Position numbers and translations under genes: made by a program
Notes under the pieces: model-generated
Databases searched by the model: none
Seen by the model: the letters and a program-made list of their open reading frames with translations, nothing else
Told to the model about the DNA's origin: nothing
In this document: positions 46,640 through 58,815 of the stretch, piece by piece
Numbering within the stretch: position 1 is the stretch's first letter
How the letters are laid out: each line of letters starts with the position of its first letter
NCBI RefSeq assembly: GCF_021869535.1
Contig: NW_026262593.1
Span: 70,148,322 to 70,212,321, forward strand
Length of the DNA: 64,000 nucleotides
DNA from: Mytilus californianus
Taxonomy: Eukaryota > Mollusca > Bivalvia > Mytilida > Mytilidae
Reading direction: 5' to 3'

Positions 46640-47138
46640 TGACTTAACAATGATCTACTCTAGGCACCATATTGATTGTAGTAACTTATTGCTGAGTCAC
46701 TGTGAAGCTCTTTTATCCTCCAATCTATGAATCAGCCCCCTTTTCTGTAAAAGAGGGACGGAAGATACCAGAGGGACAGTCAAACTCATAGATTGAAAGC
46801 AAACTGGCAACGCCATGGCTAAAAATAAAAAGACAAACAGACAAATAATAGTACAGATGACACAACATAGAAAACTAAAGACTAAGCAACACGAACCCCA
46901 CCAAAAACTGGGGGTGATCTCAGGTGCTCCGGAAGGGTAAGCAGATCCTGCTCCACATGTGGCACCCGTTGTGTTGCTTATGTTATTACAAATCCGGTAA
47001 ATAGTCTGTAAACTTGTATCAAAATCGTGACTTAACAATGATCTACTCTAGGCACCAAATTGATTGTAGTAACTTATTGCTGAGTCACTGTGAAGCTCTT
47101 TTATCCTCCAATCTATGAATCAGCCCCCTTTTCTGTAA
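46640..47138. repeat. 111-bp direct duplication flanking a family B insertion
   Basis: 46640-46750 and 47028-47138 differ by one base (start TGACTTAACAATGATCTACT). A family B element lies between, bounded by CTGTAA repeats. Confidence 0.85.
46748..47002 (+). mobile_element. Family B element with definable ends
   Basis: Begins AAAGAGGGACGGAAGATACC after TTTTCTGTAA and ends CAAATCCGGTAAATAG before TCTGTAAACTTG, giving a 6-7 bp TCTGTAA/CTGTAA target duplication. About 255 bp, non-coding. Confidence 0.65.
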
Positions 47139-48884
47139 ACTTGTATCAAAATCGTGTTGTTATACTACTCTCAATTGCAAATGATTTTATTATAATTTAT
47201 AATGATTATTTAATAGTGAGGCATCAAACTCTTTCTCATCTTTTCATCTCTACCCCCCTTTTTTCTGATGACCTTGTCCCGACATCACTCCACTAAAAAC
47301 ACTTGGATTGTAGATCTATGGCTTAATAATTTTGTACAATGAGATATTAAGTGCCAATTTCTGCCTAAGAATCAGGCAGTGGTGAAAACATGACAAACAA
47401 AAACCCACTCAAGTTGACATTAGTTTATGTTCAAAATGTATAATAGTGCACGAAAATAACATTCGTTTCCTTTTCCTGTTCTGGTTATTCAAGATATAAT
47501 TTGGTTGAAATGCACTGAAATTAACAATAAAGGGGAGATAACTCCGTAAATTGCTATCATTCCAACCAAAATTTATCTAGAGATTTCTAGAATTACCAGA
47601 CAAGCAGAAACGAAAGACCTACCATTTCTAACTCAGGATAAGGGTATCTTCAAAATAGGATCAATGGTAACGTACAATGTAGGTCGGTGGGTTTTTTCTG
47701 CCATGTTTTGATTTTTTCCAAATTGCCTGTTTCTTACACAGACTGGCACATAATTGTATGTAACTGAATTGAAATAACTGCTGAATCATCAACTATTTAA
47801 CATGCATCAACAATAACACTGTGAAATCAATGAAATTTTACTGATCAATAACTCGCTGCATTCTATGCTGAACATCACAAGAATGGTGGTTGATTTCATT
47901 ATTTTCCGATTATTCCACTACGTCTTAGGAACATAACAAAATAAAAACCAATGGCATAACCTGGTAAAGATGGAATTTGCAATAATGGCAGCTCCCAGGT
48001 ATCAAATATAGGGATCGGGACTAACTGAGACAGTTTCTTTTGTATCCATCTATCCATAACATCTGAAACTCAGGGAAGAAATTGGCCTAAAGTTTTCATT
48101 GATTTGAAAAATTGCAATTTGAATATATGTTGAACCATGATTTAGTGTTATTTAATCACCCAGACATTTATGTGTCCGCTATCTTTTATCTTTGTTGAAT
48201 TTTCATATTATATTTAAAGATTGTGTCAAAATAAAACTGGAACCTCAGCCTTTTTCACCAAGAACCCCTATTCAAAATTGCCGTATCCTGTAAACCCTTT
48301 AATTATTTTTAAGATCCCAACACCATTTTTCATTCCCTTCCCCCCAAAAAGAACCATAAAAAAACAAACAAATAACAGCAATACAAAGTACTAATTTTCT
48401 ATGCAATGTAAAAGATCAGAGCATTCCACTGCAGAGTTTGACATTTATGACAGTATTGATTATCCATAGCTATCTTTCTCACAGCATGTAACTTTCAGAA
48501 GATATGTAGTTCTTGATAAAACTTGGCATGATCTCCTCTGTGACATCTGATTTGTTTGTAATAGAAAACACATAGACTAATCATTCTGTGGAATGTGCTG
48601 TACTAAGGAATGATGAATAAACTCTAAGACACAGAGACATTTCACAAAACATCTTATGAGAAAAAATAATTGTAAGTCATAAAGATTTCAGAATAACTTT
48701 CCATCAGTTTTAAAGTCGTAAGATTTTTTGTGAAAAGAGGCTCAGATGTCCCTTCTTTTTTACACCTCAGAATATTTAAAATGTTTTATGTTTGCAACTC
48801 TGGGCTCTTAGAAAAAGTTTTTTTTAAGAAAGCTTGTATGTATAAACAACATTTGCAAAGCCCGCATCAAGTTGGGCATTTGGG

Positions 48885-49150
48885 GTTTAAAGGCCATAAA
48901 AAAGAATATGTTTGTTTGCTGGGCTAACCCTACCTACCCAGAAAATAGCTGCCTACTCTTTTATTGTCCTAATGTGAAATTTTTTTTTTTAAATCAGATA
49001 GGCATGAAGACTAAATAACATCTGACACTTCAATTTCTCTTTGCTGAAAAAAAGAAAATGCCTACCTACCTACCTACCTACCTACCCACTGTCTCTACCT
49101 TTGGTTAGGGTTTGGGCAAACCAAAATATTTTTAAGTGTGGCCTAAGGTA
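48885..49150 (+). repeat. Dispersed repeat family C with (CTAC)n block
   Basis: CCCTACCTACCCAGAAAATA, a five-fold CTACCTAC run and TTTTTAAGTGTGGCCTAAGG. Confidence 0.6.
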
Positions 49151-50530
49151 GTTTCAACCTTTAAAAGACCTGTCTTCAGATGCTGTATTGAATTACTAGT
49201 GGCCATGTGATTGTCATAAATCCTGAAGATTCTTCAAGCATAATAATACTCCCAGCTGAGGTACCAATCTTTTGTTCATTTGATCCCCCCAATGCTAAGA
49301 TAGGAGTCAGATTACAGATTTGGAAGAGTTTTAAGGGGCCAGGTTACGGCTTTGCAACCTCAATTTTGTGTAATATATTTTTTAAAAGCAGCAAATGAAG
49401 ACAGTGGAACTCAGTTTTCCTATTATATCTCAGAACAACCTTTTCTTTTAGGATCGACAAAGGCATTTTTAGGGGGGAGGGCCCTTTTATCAAAATCCTG
49501 GATCCTCACCTGATCCAGGTCCACGTCTCTACATTGACCTTGTAATAAATATGTTTTATCACTCTTGATTATATCTTTTTTTGTGATAATTTTTCATATG
49601 TCACACTACCTGAGTAGAATGAGAATGTATGACACCATGAGCCTACGTCATGAGCCTACCTTATTGACGTTGCCTAGGAAAACTGAGGTACACAGATTAT
49701 CAATGGTCTTTTAAACTAGAGGATGTTCTTGGCTACGTCTTATCTCAGGGCTGTCACCCTTCAAAGAGTCAACTTGTAGCTGAGAACCACTCTCTTGTTT
49801 GAAAAACGATCAATAAGCCTAAGTACCGGTACTGGTATCTCCTATACATTTCCCATCCATTTTATTTTCTATGTGTCAGACGCTTACTTAATAACCACAA
49901 TTTTATTGTAATCAATTCAATGATGGATGTTGTGTCAAATTCATTTCACAATGGAAGGAAATTTTAAAGGGAAGTAACTCTTCATATGTATAGTTGTCAC
50001 AGATCTTTAAGATTTATATGACAAAGAAAATATTTATTCTTGTATTTGTATTTATTTACAAATGTTACCATGGTGTCTGTAAAACTAAATCTAAAATATT
50101 TCATTAAGGCCAGTTTTGCCTGAAGGAGTTGCAATCATATTATAGTATTTTTACTTTATAATTTTAGGTAGATTGCATATTTGTAATGCTAAACATGCTA
50201 AAGCACTGTTTAAATCCACTTGAATCTTAAATCCTTTAAAAGTTTCTGGTTAGAAGGTTACTGGTAGTGCTTCCATACCTATTTACACACATATATGGCA
50301 TATATTTCTGAATGGCATTTTGGTAAAGTTTCAAAATATACATGACTTTTTTTTATAAAAAAAAACCCCAAAAAACAAAACATTAAAAACTTGAAAACAA
50401 ATTTAAATTTGGAAAAGATCTCTTTGATGACAAGAAAATGTCTGTATATATTTTACAAATCAATTATATTTGAAAGAATGAACCTAGAAAGGTAGATAAC
50501 TTTCAAATTTCACACTTTAAAACATACATG

Positions 50531-50697
50531 TACATTTTGTCATGTCAAGGCCTTTTATAGCTGGCTATTGGGTTCACATTTTGCTCATTTTTGAAGGCCG
50601 TTACTGTGACCTATATATAAAGATAAAAAGATGTGGTTTGATCGCCAATGAGACAACTCTCCACCAGAGACCAAATGACATATAAGTTTACAACTGC
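50531..50697. repeat. Head-to-head pair of family A ends
   Basis: 50531-50612 is the plus-oriented GGCCTTTTATAGCTGGCTAT segment, directly followed by the minus-oriented AAAGATGTGGTTTGATCGCC segment. An inverted junction of two copies. Confidence 0.65.
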
Positions 50698-51975
50698 AGG
50701 TGACTGTTGCTTTTAAAAATCTACTTCTTTTGAATTCTGTTAAACATTTGTCCAAAAAGGTACCAGTTGGCAATCACACCAGTGACCTCTCCCTATCTAT
50801 ATATTTTATATATATACACTCTAGCTCCTGTTCATATAAAATATGCCGAAAGAAATTTTCACCAATATGTAGCAAATGTAGTTGATAGGAAAAACATAAA
50901 TTTCAGTTCAGAAAACAACTTAAAGATTTTTTATTGTGATGAAGTGTAGATCAAAGTTAAATGCAAATTACATCACATTCTCTTAAAAACAGGTTGTTGT
51001 CTGGTTTTGTGGTTTGATAGATTACCTTAACAGAAACTAAAAGCAAACTTCTCATCTGGAAGTCTTCAAGATTTCTCCCCATTTATCAGAGATGAAAATT
51101 TAAATTTTCAAGTGGTAACTCAGCCAATATATACTGGTGTCCCAGTGTCATATGATCAATCAAGAATGTGATAAAAATGAGTAGCCCAGCTCAAATTTTA
51201 GGGGCCATGGTCAATTAGGCTCTTGAAAATTTCCATCCCTACTAATAAACTTACAGGATGGTCCATCCCTATTAATAAATTATCAGGATGGTCCATCCTA
51301 GGATTATTTAGTTTGCTCAATATAAGGTCAAAATTATAATATATGTCATATCTAAAAGTTCAAGAGGACATACAAATAAAGAGTCATAATAACAATTCAT
51401 AACAAAAACTGACTAATAAGTCCTGAGGTCAGAGCAGATATTGTCCATATCTATACTACTAAAATAACCAGGTCCAATTTGTTAGCCGGCATGATGTAAA
51501 ATCGACGATTCAAAGAATTCAACTTTATATATAACTAATATAGGACAATGGTGTTGATTAAAAATTACACCATTCCAGGCCCTTTTGTTTTCCAGATAAT
51601 TAACATTACCACTAATTAACAAGTTCCGGGTCGAATCCGATACCGTTACCAATAGTATAATGTCACATGTTACCTGTTACCTAATGTGTACGTTCCACCT
51701 CTGTCAGGTGCACCACCAAATGATGTATTTGGGATCCTGAATTTCGTTATTATACAGGGATTGACACTACTAAATGCAATCATTGACCAAAAAAATATAT
51801 CTACAAGTAGTTTCCGGTTGTATTAAGAAAACCTGAGGTCGGGTTCAAACAGAAAGATTTTGAAAGCAGAGAAAACTGTGCACCTTATAATCAGCATGAT
51901 TTTAACAAATGACAATACGAATAATAAAAATAGAGGCTTAAAATAAGGCGTAGGTACTTTACTTCAGCCAAGGAT

Positions 51976-52150
51976 GCGGGTGTGTTCTAGGAAAATATTG
52001 TTTGTGCTGTATTTAGACCCCTCTACCAAAAAATTTGTTTTGCATGCACATGTATAAGAATTGCGGTTTTTATCCAACGCAATCATAGGTTTGAACGTTG
52101 TTTTCAATTTAGACTTGCTAGTATATATATATATATATATACAAGTCTAA
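51976..52150 (+). repeat. Dispersed repeat family E ending in a (TA)n palindrome
   Basis: Matches 58672-58815: TGTTTGTGCTGTATTTAGAC, AATTGCGGTTTTTATCCAAC, TTTTCAATTTAGACTTG then (TA)n. Here the tail is followed by the inverted CAAGTCTAAATTGAAAA, forming a 17-bp-arm cruciform around the TA run. Confidence 0.7.
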
Positions 52151-52317
52151 ATTGAAAATTTTTATAAATATCATGTATATAGGACTTATTATGTCAAATA
52201 CTTATTTCAGAAGAAATGTAATTTAACTGTTCATGTCAGAACATCAATGTATATCAAAAGTCAAGTTTATTATTGTTTTTATGTCAATCAATGTTTTTAT
52301 GTCAATCAATTTTTTTA

Positions 52318-52445
52318 TGTCAATCATTGTTTTTATGCCCAGCTGATTCCCATGATTGCCTTTTGTTACTAAGTCTTAATGGATTAAATTCAGGATAAGA
52401 AAAAATAAAATGTCTGGCTGGCTCAAATAGTTTTTGGCAGCCCTG
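52318..52445 (+). mobile_element. Solo right end of the 10.6-11.6 kb hAT family
   Basis: TGTCAATCATTG, ATAAAATGTCTGGCTGGCTC and TTTTTGGCAGCCCTG match 11480-11608. Just upstream a 19-bp unit (TTTTTATGTCAATCAATG) is repeated three times. Confidence 0.7.
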
Positions 52446-52858
52446 CAGCAGACATCTCTTATTTTGTTATATTAAGGAATCACTGCACAAAAAATAGGGT
52501 CACTTTGACTTACTATTAATGCATGAATTACTAAAGTCAAAATTTAAGTTGAAGAAATGAGATTTTTTTTTCGGCACGAATGTGAGCTTTTGCTTTGAGC
52601 TGAAGGCTGGACAAATTATAATCACAAACCACCACTGTGGTCTAATGCAAAGGTGACTGCCTCAAGTGTGATAGGTTGTGGGTAAGGGGTACAATCCCAG
52701 GCCTGTTTTCTCATTTTATCACATATTTGTAATTTAAAAAAGGTCCCAACAGATTTTCATCGTATAATATAAATGAAGGTTTCTTTCACAAAATTAAAAC
52801 AGTCTCAGAACTGCATATATACAAGTAATTCATATTCCCTTTTACTCAAACACTTTTT

Positions 52859-53097
52859 ATGCCCCGCCTAGCGACGATAGGAGTCCGCCTGTCCCGTGTC
52901 AGGTTAAAGTTTTTGGTCAAGGTAGTTTTTGATGAAGTTGAAGTCCAATCAACTTGAAACTTAGTACACATATTCCCTATGATATGATCTTTCTAATTTT
53001 AATGCCAAATTAGAGTTTTGACCCCAATTTCATGGTCCACTGAACATAGAAAGTGAGATAGTGCTAGTGGGGCATGTGTACTATGGACACATTCTTG
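52859..53097 (+). mobile_element. Short hairpin-headed element, ATGCCCC type
   Basis: Starts ATGCCCCGCCTAGCGACGAT, ends GGGGCATGTGTACTATGGAC ACATTC, parallel to the ends of the 45.7-kb element but with a single core. Confidence 0.6.
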
Positions 53098-53859
53098 TTA
53101 TTTCTTTTTTGCAAACAGTCTTTTTACAAAACATTTTTATTTTTATTTTTATTGCTAACACAAATAAGGGTTAGCAAATGCGATGTAATTTTGAAAGAAA
53201 AGTTGTGTATACAAGCGGTTATTTGGAGGTCAGATATACTTTGAATCATTTATTTACCAATCTTTTGAAGCTTTCACAACTTTAATAGTATCTGATGATA
53301 AATTTATGGCTTAGATATTGAGTGTCTTTAAATTTTAATGAAGTAATTTAAATTTAACAAACAATTAATGTTTACAAAGGGTGGAGACAATTGTTTGTAA
53401 ATATTTATGGTTCTTCTTTATACTTTAATTAAATAGGATACTTTATATATCTACATTGTATATCTTATACTAGTGACAAAGATCTCTTTACCATATGTTT
53501 ACGTTTCTTACTCCTGTCATATTTATGTTATTTTTGTAGAAATTCCAAATCACAATGCTTGTGAGTCAGCCCAATCTGTCTGTGTGTCTGTCCTCACACC
53601 ATACAATAACTAGAGAATGCTTGGTTCCAATTTCATAAAATTTGTATAGAAATTAGAATATTTGAATCGGTGCAAGAAAGCTCTCTTTTGATTTTGAAAA
53701 TAGTTTGGTTTGTAATTCCAGACTTACTGAGACATCAGATTTCTGAAATTGTTCATGTTTTTGGATGGATTGACTTGAAACTCTACACTGTTGTTGAGAT
53801 TAGTTGAACTATAAAGCTATTCTTATGTTGTACTGTTTCATTACTGTCCCAGTGTCCCA

Positions 53860-54366
53860 GGTTAGGCTAGGGTTTGGTGCCAGCAAACATGTTTAACCCC
53901 ACCACATTTTGTATGTACCCAGGGGCGGATCCAGAGCCATTTTCAAAAGGGGGGTTCCCAACCCAGGATAAAGGGGGGGGGGGGGGGGGGGTCCAACCAT
54001 ATGTTCCCATTCAAATGCATTGATCATCCAAAAAAAAAGGGGGGTTCCAACCCCCTGAACCCCCCACCTGGATCTGCCACTGGTACCTGTGCCATTTAGT
54101 CAGGAGCGTGTAATTCAGTGGTTGTAGTTTGTTGCTGTATATCATATTTGTTTTTTGTTTATTGTTTTGTACATTAATCAGGTTGTTAGTATTCTTGTTT
54201 GAATTGTTTTAGATTTGTCATTATATAGGCTTTTATGGCTTACTATTCGGTATGAGTTTTGCTCATTGTTGAAGGCTGTACAGTGACCTATAGTTGTTGA
54301 CTTCTATGTCATTTGGTCTCTGATGGAGAGTTGTCAATCTGAATCATACCACATCTTCTTATATTA
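53860..54366 (+). repeat. Family A copy with nested MITE
   Basis: AACATGTTTAACCCCACCAC at the left, TTTAGTCAGGAGCGTG after the MITE, and CATACCACATCTTCTTAT at the right. Confidence 0.75.
53920..54082. mobile_element. CAGNGGCGGATCCAG MITE nested in family A
   Basis: CAGGGGCGGATCCAG left end, CTGGATCTGCCACTG right end, GTACC target duplication (53915-53919 and 54083-54087). Contains a G-run of about 20. Confidence 0.85.
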
Positions 54367-54656
54367 TACATGTTATAGTTCTCTTTGGATCTTTTCAACT
54401 GCAGTGGATATTGAATATTTTCTTGCTTTAGTTCCAGTGATTTATAATGGGACTTAAAATTAGTTATTAGATTTAAGTAGATTTGTCACATGTCATGCTC
54501 TGAGTGAGGCACTGGCTTAAGTATTACAACATGTATCATACTGAGATCGATTTGCTTAAAACTAATTACATTCTCTTTGCCATTGGTAAAAAAGCTACCT
54601 TTCAATTTGAACATTTTCCTGATTCCTCATTGCAGCTGTATGGGGATGTAATTTTT

Positions 54657-55645
54657 TGTCTCGCCTTGACGGAGTCAAAAAGCGAGACATAGGTATGCTG
54701 TTTCCGGCGTCGGCGACGGCGATGGCGTCAACAATGTATTAGTTTGTGATTAGGTCTAGTTCATGGTGAACCACTAGTGGTAGGTCAATGATATTTGGTA
54801 TGCAGTTGTATTAGCATTGGCACATCTCATTACTTTGCAGATTATTTGGCCCCGCCCCCTCAGTCAAGGTCTATTGACTTTGAAACATTTCATAGTTTAC
54901 ATGTATTAGTTTGTGATTAGGTCAATTTGTGGGGAACCACTAGTGGTAGGTCAATAATATTTGGTATGCAGTTGTATAAGCATTGGCATATCTCATTTCC
55001 ATGGAGATTATTTGGCTCCGCCCCCTTAGTCATGGTCTATAGACTTTGAAAATTTTGCTAAGTTAACATGTATTAGTTTGTGATTAGGTCAGTTCAAGGG
55101 GAACCATTAGTGGTAGGCCCATGTTAATTGGTGTTCAGTTGTATAAGCATTAGCACATCTCATTTCCACGGAGAATATTTGGCCCCGCCCCCTCAGTCAG
55201 GGTCTATTTACTTTGAAACTTTTGCTTAGTTTACATGTATTAGTTTGTGATTAGATCAGTTTAAGATGAACTGCTAATGTTAAGTCAATGATATTTGGTA
55301 TGCAAATTTATTGGCATTTGCAAGTATCGTTTCCATGGAGATTATATAGCCCCACCCCTGATCATGGTTCATTGACTTTTAAACTTTTACATAGTTTACA
55401 AGTTAATGTTTGTGTTTAGGTTTGTTTAAAGGGAACGACTTATAATAAGTCAATGGTATTTGGTATGCAGTTGTATTAGCATTGGCACATCTCATTCCAT
55501 GGAGATTGTTTAGCCATGTACCTTCAGTCATGGTTCATCGACTTTGAATATTTGCATAACTTACATGTTAAAGTATTGCTATTTTAATTTCAACATTTGC
55601 ATTATCAAAATTACAAAAAGGCGAGACATATCTCTGTGATAACAG
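54657..55645 (+). mobile_element. Hairpin-headed element with five 166-bp tandem units
   Basis: Head TGTCTCGC...GCGAGACA (54657-54689), then GGCGTCGGCGACGGCGATGG, then units starting TGTATTAGTTTGTGATTAGG at about 54735, 54903, 55069, 55236 and (decayed) 55401; right end GCGAGACATATCTCTGTGAT (55621). Consistent with a Helitron-like non-autonomous element. Confidence 0.75.
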
Positions 55646-56399
55646 TTTATTATGAGGATAATCTAATAAACCTCTATTTCTTCAACATCTTGTTAACATA
55701 TTGACTCAAACCAACTTTTATTCCTACCAACTTAAAGATATACTGGTAATTGGTACATTCAATCATAAATGTCAAATTCAAAGGTGGTATATTTTATTTA
55801 CTTTAGATAGAGTTATCTCCCTTTATTTTAAAATGTCAGTGTACAGAGTTTATCATGTGGTAATTATTTATTAATTATATAGATATGAAATTTAAACAGG
55901 TTTGACAAATTATCTTTATTTATCATTGAAATATTTGTAGAGTTATCTCCCCTGATAAACTTGCATTAGAGATTTCAAAGGCATTACATGTGGAAATATA
56001 CATTTAAAAATGATGTATTCCTATGGCAGTAAGTGAAACTCTGACAATCTTTTTTAACTATAAAAATTCTTCTGACATTTGTTAAAAATTATTATTAACG
56101 TCATCTGCAATACTGCATGACCTGTGCAGGTTTAACTATAACAATAATTTCTTAAAGTCATATTAGAGGGTTACTAAGGAATGCCCTTTATCATCAAGCA
56201 TCAAACGTCTGTTTTTTGCTCCTGTTAGCATCAAACGAGTATTAATTTTTCATTGTCATTCTGCAATTATCTCATTAAATGTAGCTACCGTTAGTGAGTA
56301 AAATGTTTATCGTTAACATTATTTTAACAAATATTTTAACATTTTTCGTCATGTGGGGTACCCCATTCCTACCCTCAATTTAGTTGTTAAAATAAAATT

Positions 56400-56890
56400 G
56401 AGAATGGAAATGGGGAAATTGTGTCAAAGACAGCCCAAGGCCACCAATGAGTCTTCAACACAGCGAGAAAATCCCGCACCTGGAGGCGTGCTTCAGATGA
56501 CCCCTAAACAAAAATGTGTACTAGTTCAATGAAAATGGACGTCACTCTAAACACCCTAACATATAAACAAACTAAAATTTAAAAAAACAAACAAGACTAG
56601 CAAAGGCCAGAGGCTCCTGACTTGGGACAGGCGCAAACATGCGGTGGGGTTAAACATGTTTTGTGAGATCTCAACCCTCTTCCTATACCTCTAGCCAATG
56701 TAGAATAAACAAGACCACAGCAATATGCACAGTAAAACTCAGTTTAAAAGAAGTCGGAGTCTGATGTCAGAATAGGTAACAGAAGAAATTAAGCAAAATG
56801 ACAATGATACATAAATTAACAAAGGACTACTAGCAGTTACTGACATGCCTGAGCTCCAGACCTCAATTAAACTGATTGAAAGATTTGTCT
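56400..56890 (-). repeat. Dispersed repeat family D, minus orientation
   Basis: Reverse of 38890-39400. It lacks the MITE but also lacks about 30 bp around the insertion point, so it is not a clean empty site. Confidence 0.75.
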
Positions 56891-58671
56891 AGTGACAAAA
56901 ATATTCAGTGGTTGCAGTCATATAACGATTGCATTTTCATTTAATTAATGTGGATATGTCTCAAGACAATTCATGATTTTAAAATAGTGATTCCCTTTGG
57001 AAGAAATATTATGTAATACTGAATAAATAAAGTTACTTCAATGTAGCTATTATAATGTTTAAAGTTTTATGGAACACTAAAGTGTGCCTTAATGAAATTT
57101 ATTTTCGAGAAAGTTATTTTAATGTCGCACTTAAAATCATTCAATTAACACTAATGTACACAAATAAACATGTAACACCTTAGATGGAAATCTCGAGTAA
57201 TTTTGTCACATAGCCTCAAACAAAAGTCAAATTGTGGTTAATATAAGTTTGATTGAAGAGAAAATTGGTGTACTATGGGCTAGTAGTTTTTGTTAAACAC
57301 GGCTACATAATGTTATTTACTCATGCAATGTGTGCATCGATAGAGAGACAAGTACAATTAGTGTATTTACTATTTTATTAATACCAAAACATCACAAATA
57401 AAATGCGTTCTTTATGAGCAAATATTCTACTACATAGATTCATAACAAAACTAATTTGGTATAATTTATGCAATGTTATTTGGAGTATAAGTATCAGGAA
57501 ATCAAGTTCCTACAACATTTACAGTAAGTTGTCTTATTTCAAATTATAAATGATAAAGAATGAATTTAATGCTGTAAAAAAAGTTTCATATATTACATGT
57601 ATATATATAAATATATCCCTTGTCTTTGTTTTTTTCTGTATTTTATTTGGAAAATTTTGTCAATAAAAAAAACCTATCTTTTTTTGGCAAAATTCTGAAT
57701 ATACTCAAGATATTATAAATCTTTAACTATAATTTTAAGAAACCTTAAAAACTACTGTAATTCGTAATTTGATGATTTTTTTTCTAATAAACCACTGAGG
57801 CACTTGTCTCTGAAAAAAAACAAGTACATACTAAGGTATCTTTTCAGTTACATATAAGTATTTCAGAGTGTTGAACACATTTGTAAATTTTGTTATTATC
57901 AATCAGCTCTTTTACAAGATACCTTGTTTGTTTTTTTTTTTAAATTATCAATCAATTTACTTATGATTACATATGATTGGCCGTCACAGTTCATTGAACT
58001 TTGATACTTATCCATTTTACCTGGTATAGGTAAGAAATTGAGGGATTTAGTCAATATTTATTTTATGGTGAATTAAACAGTTGAGTTTCAATATACATGG
58101 AGTCTAAGGATATAAAAATTAAAAAGGATTAATTTAGGTCATAAATTAAGGACAATTGTATAAATACATGGAATTATAATTCAACAGGTAAGTCATGTTA
58201 ACAGATATGTCTATTTTATGTCATATGTCAAATTCAGGTAGAGCAGTTATTTTAGATTTGGCATATAAAATCAACTTTGATATATATGTTGTTTGTTTTT
58301 GTATAAGGTAAATGTATGATTGCTTGAAAGCAAAATAATTTGTGATTTGTGTTTGGTAAATTTCAGTACTATTTTAGTAAATTTGGCTTAACTAGTATAT
58401 TCTATGTTAAAAGACTCTTAATTTTCCTGTATTGAGATCTCTCTCAAATTAGTCAATTGTAAACTTTGAAAAAATAGGTAATTTAATTTTGTAACAAGAA
58501 ATAAGCCTAGCTAGCTGGTATCAGGATGAACTCATTAATTGGAGTCTTTTCCTGACTAATTGGGACAGACACTGTCATACACAATGTAGCAGGGTAAAAC
58601 ATGTTTGGGTTACCTCATTATATATATGTATATTGCGTTTTGTTAAGATATATTTTTTCACTTTTTTGGTC

Positions 58672-58815
58672 TTTTGGAAAATGTTGTTTGTGGTGTATTT
58701 AGACCCCTCCACCAATAAATTTTTTTTGCATGTACACTAATAAAAATTGCGGTTTTTATCCAACGTAATCATAGGTTTGAACATTGTTTTCAATTTAGAC
58801 TTGTATATATATATA
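58672..58815 (+). repeat. Dispersed repeat family E
   Basis: Sister of 51976-52116, ending TTTTCAATTTAGACTTG and (TA)n. Confidence 0.7.
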
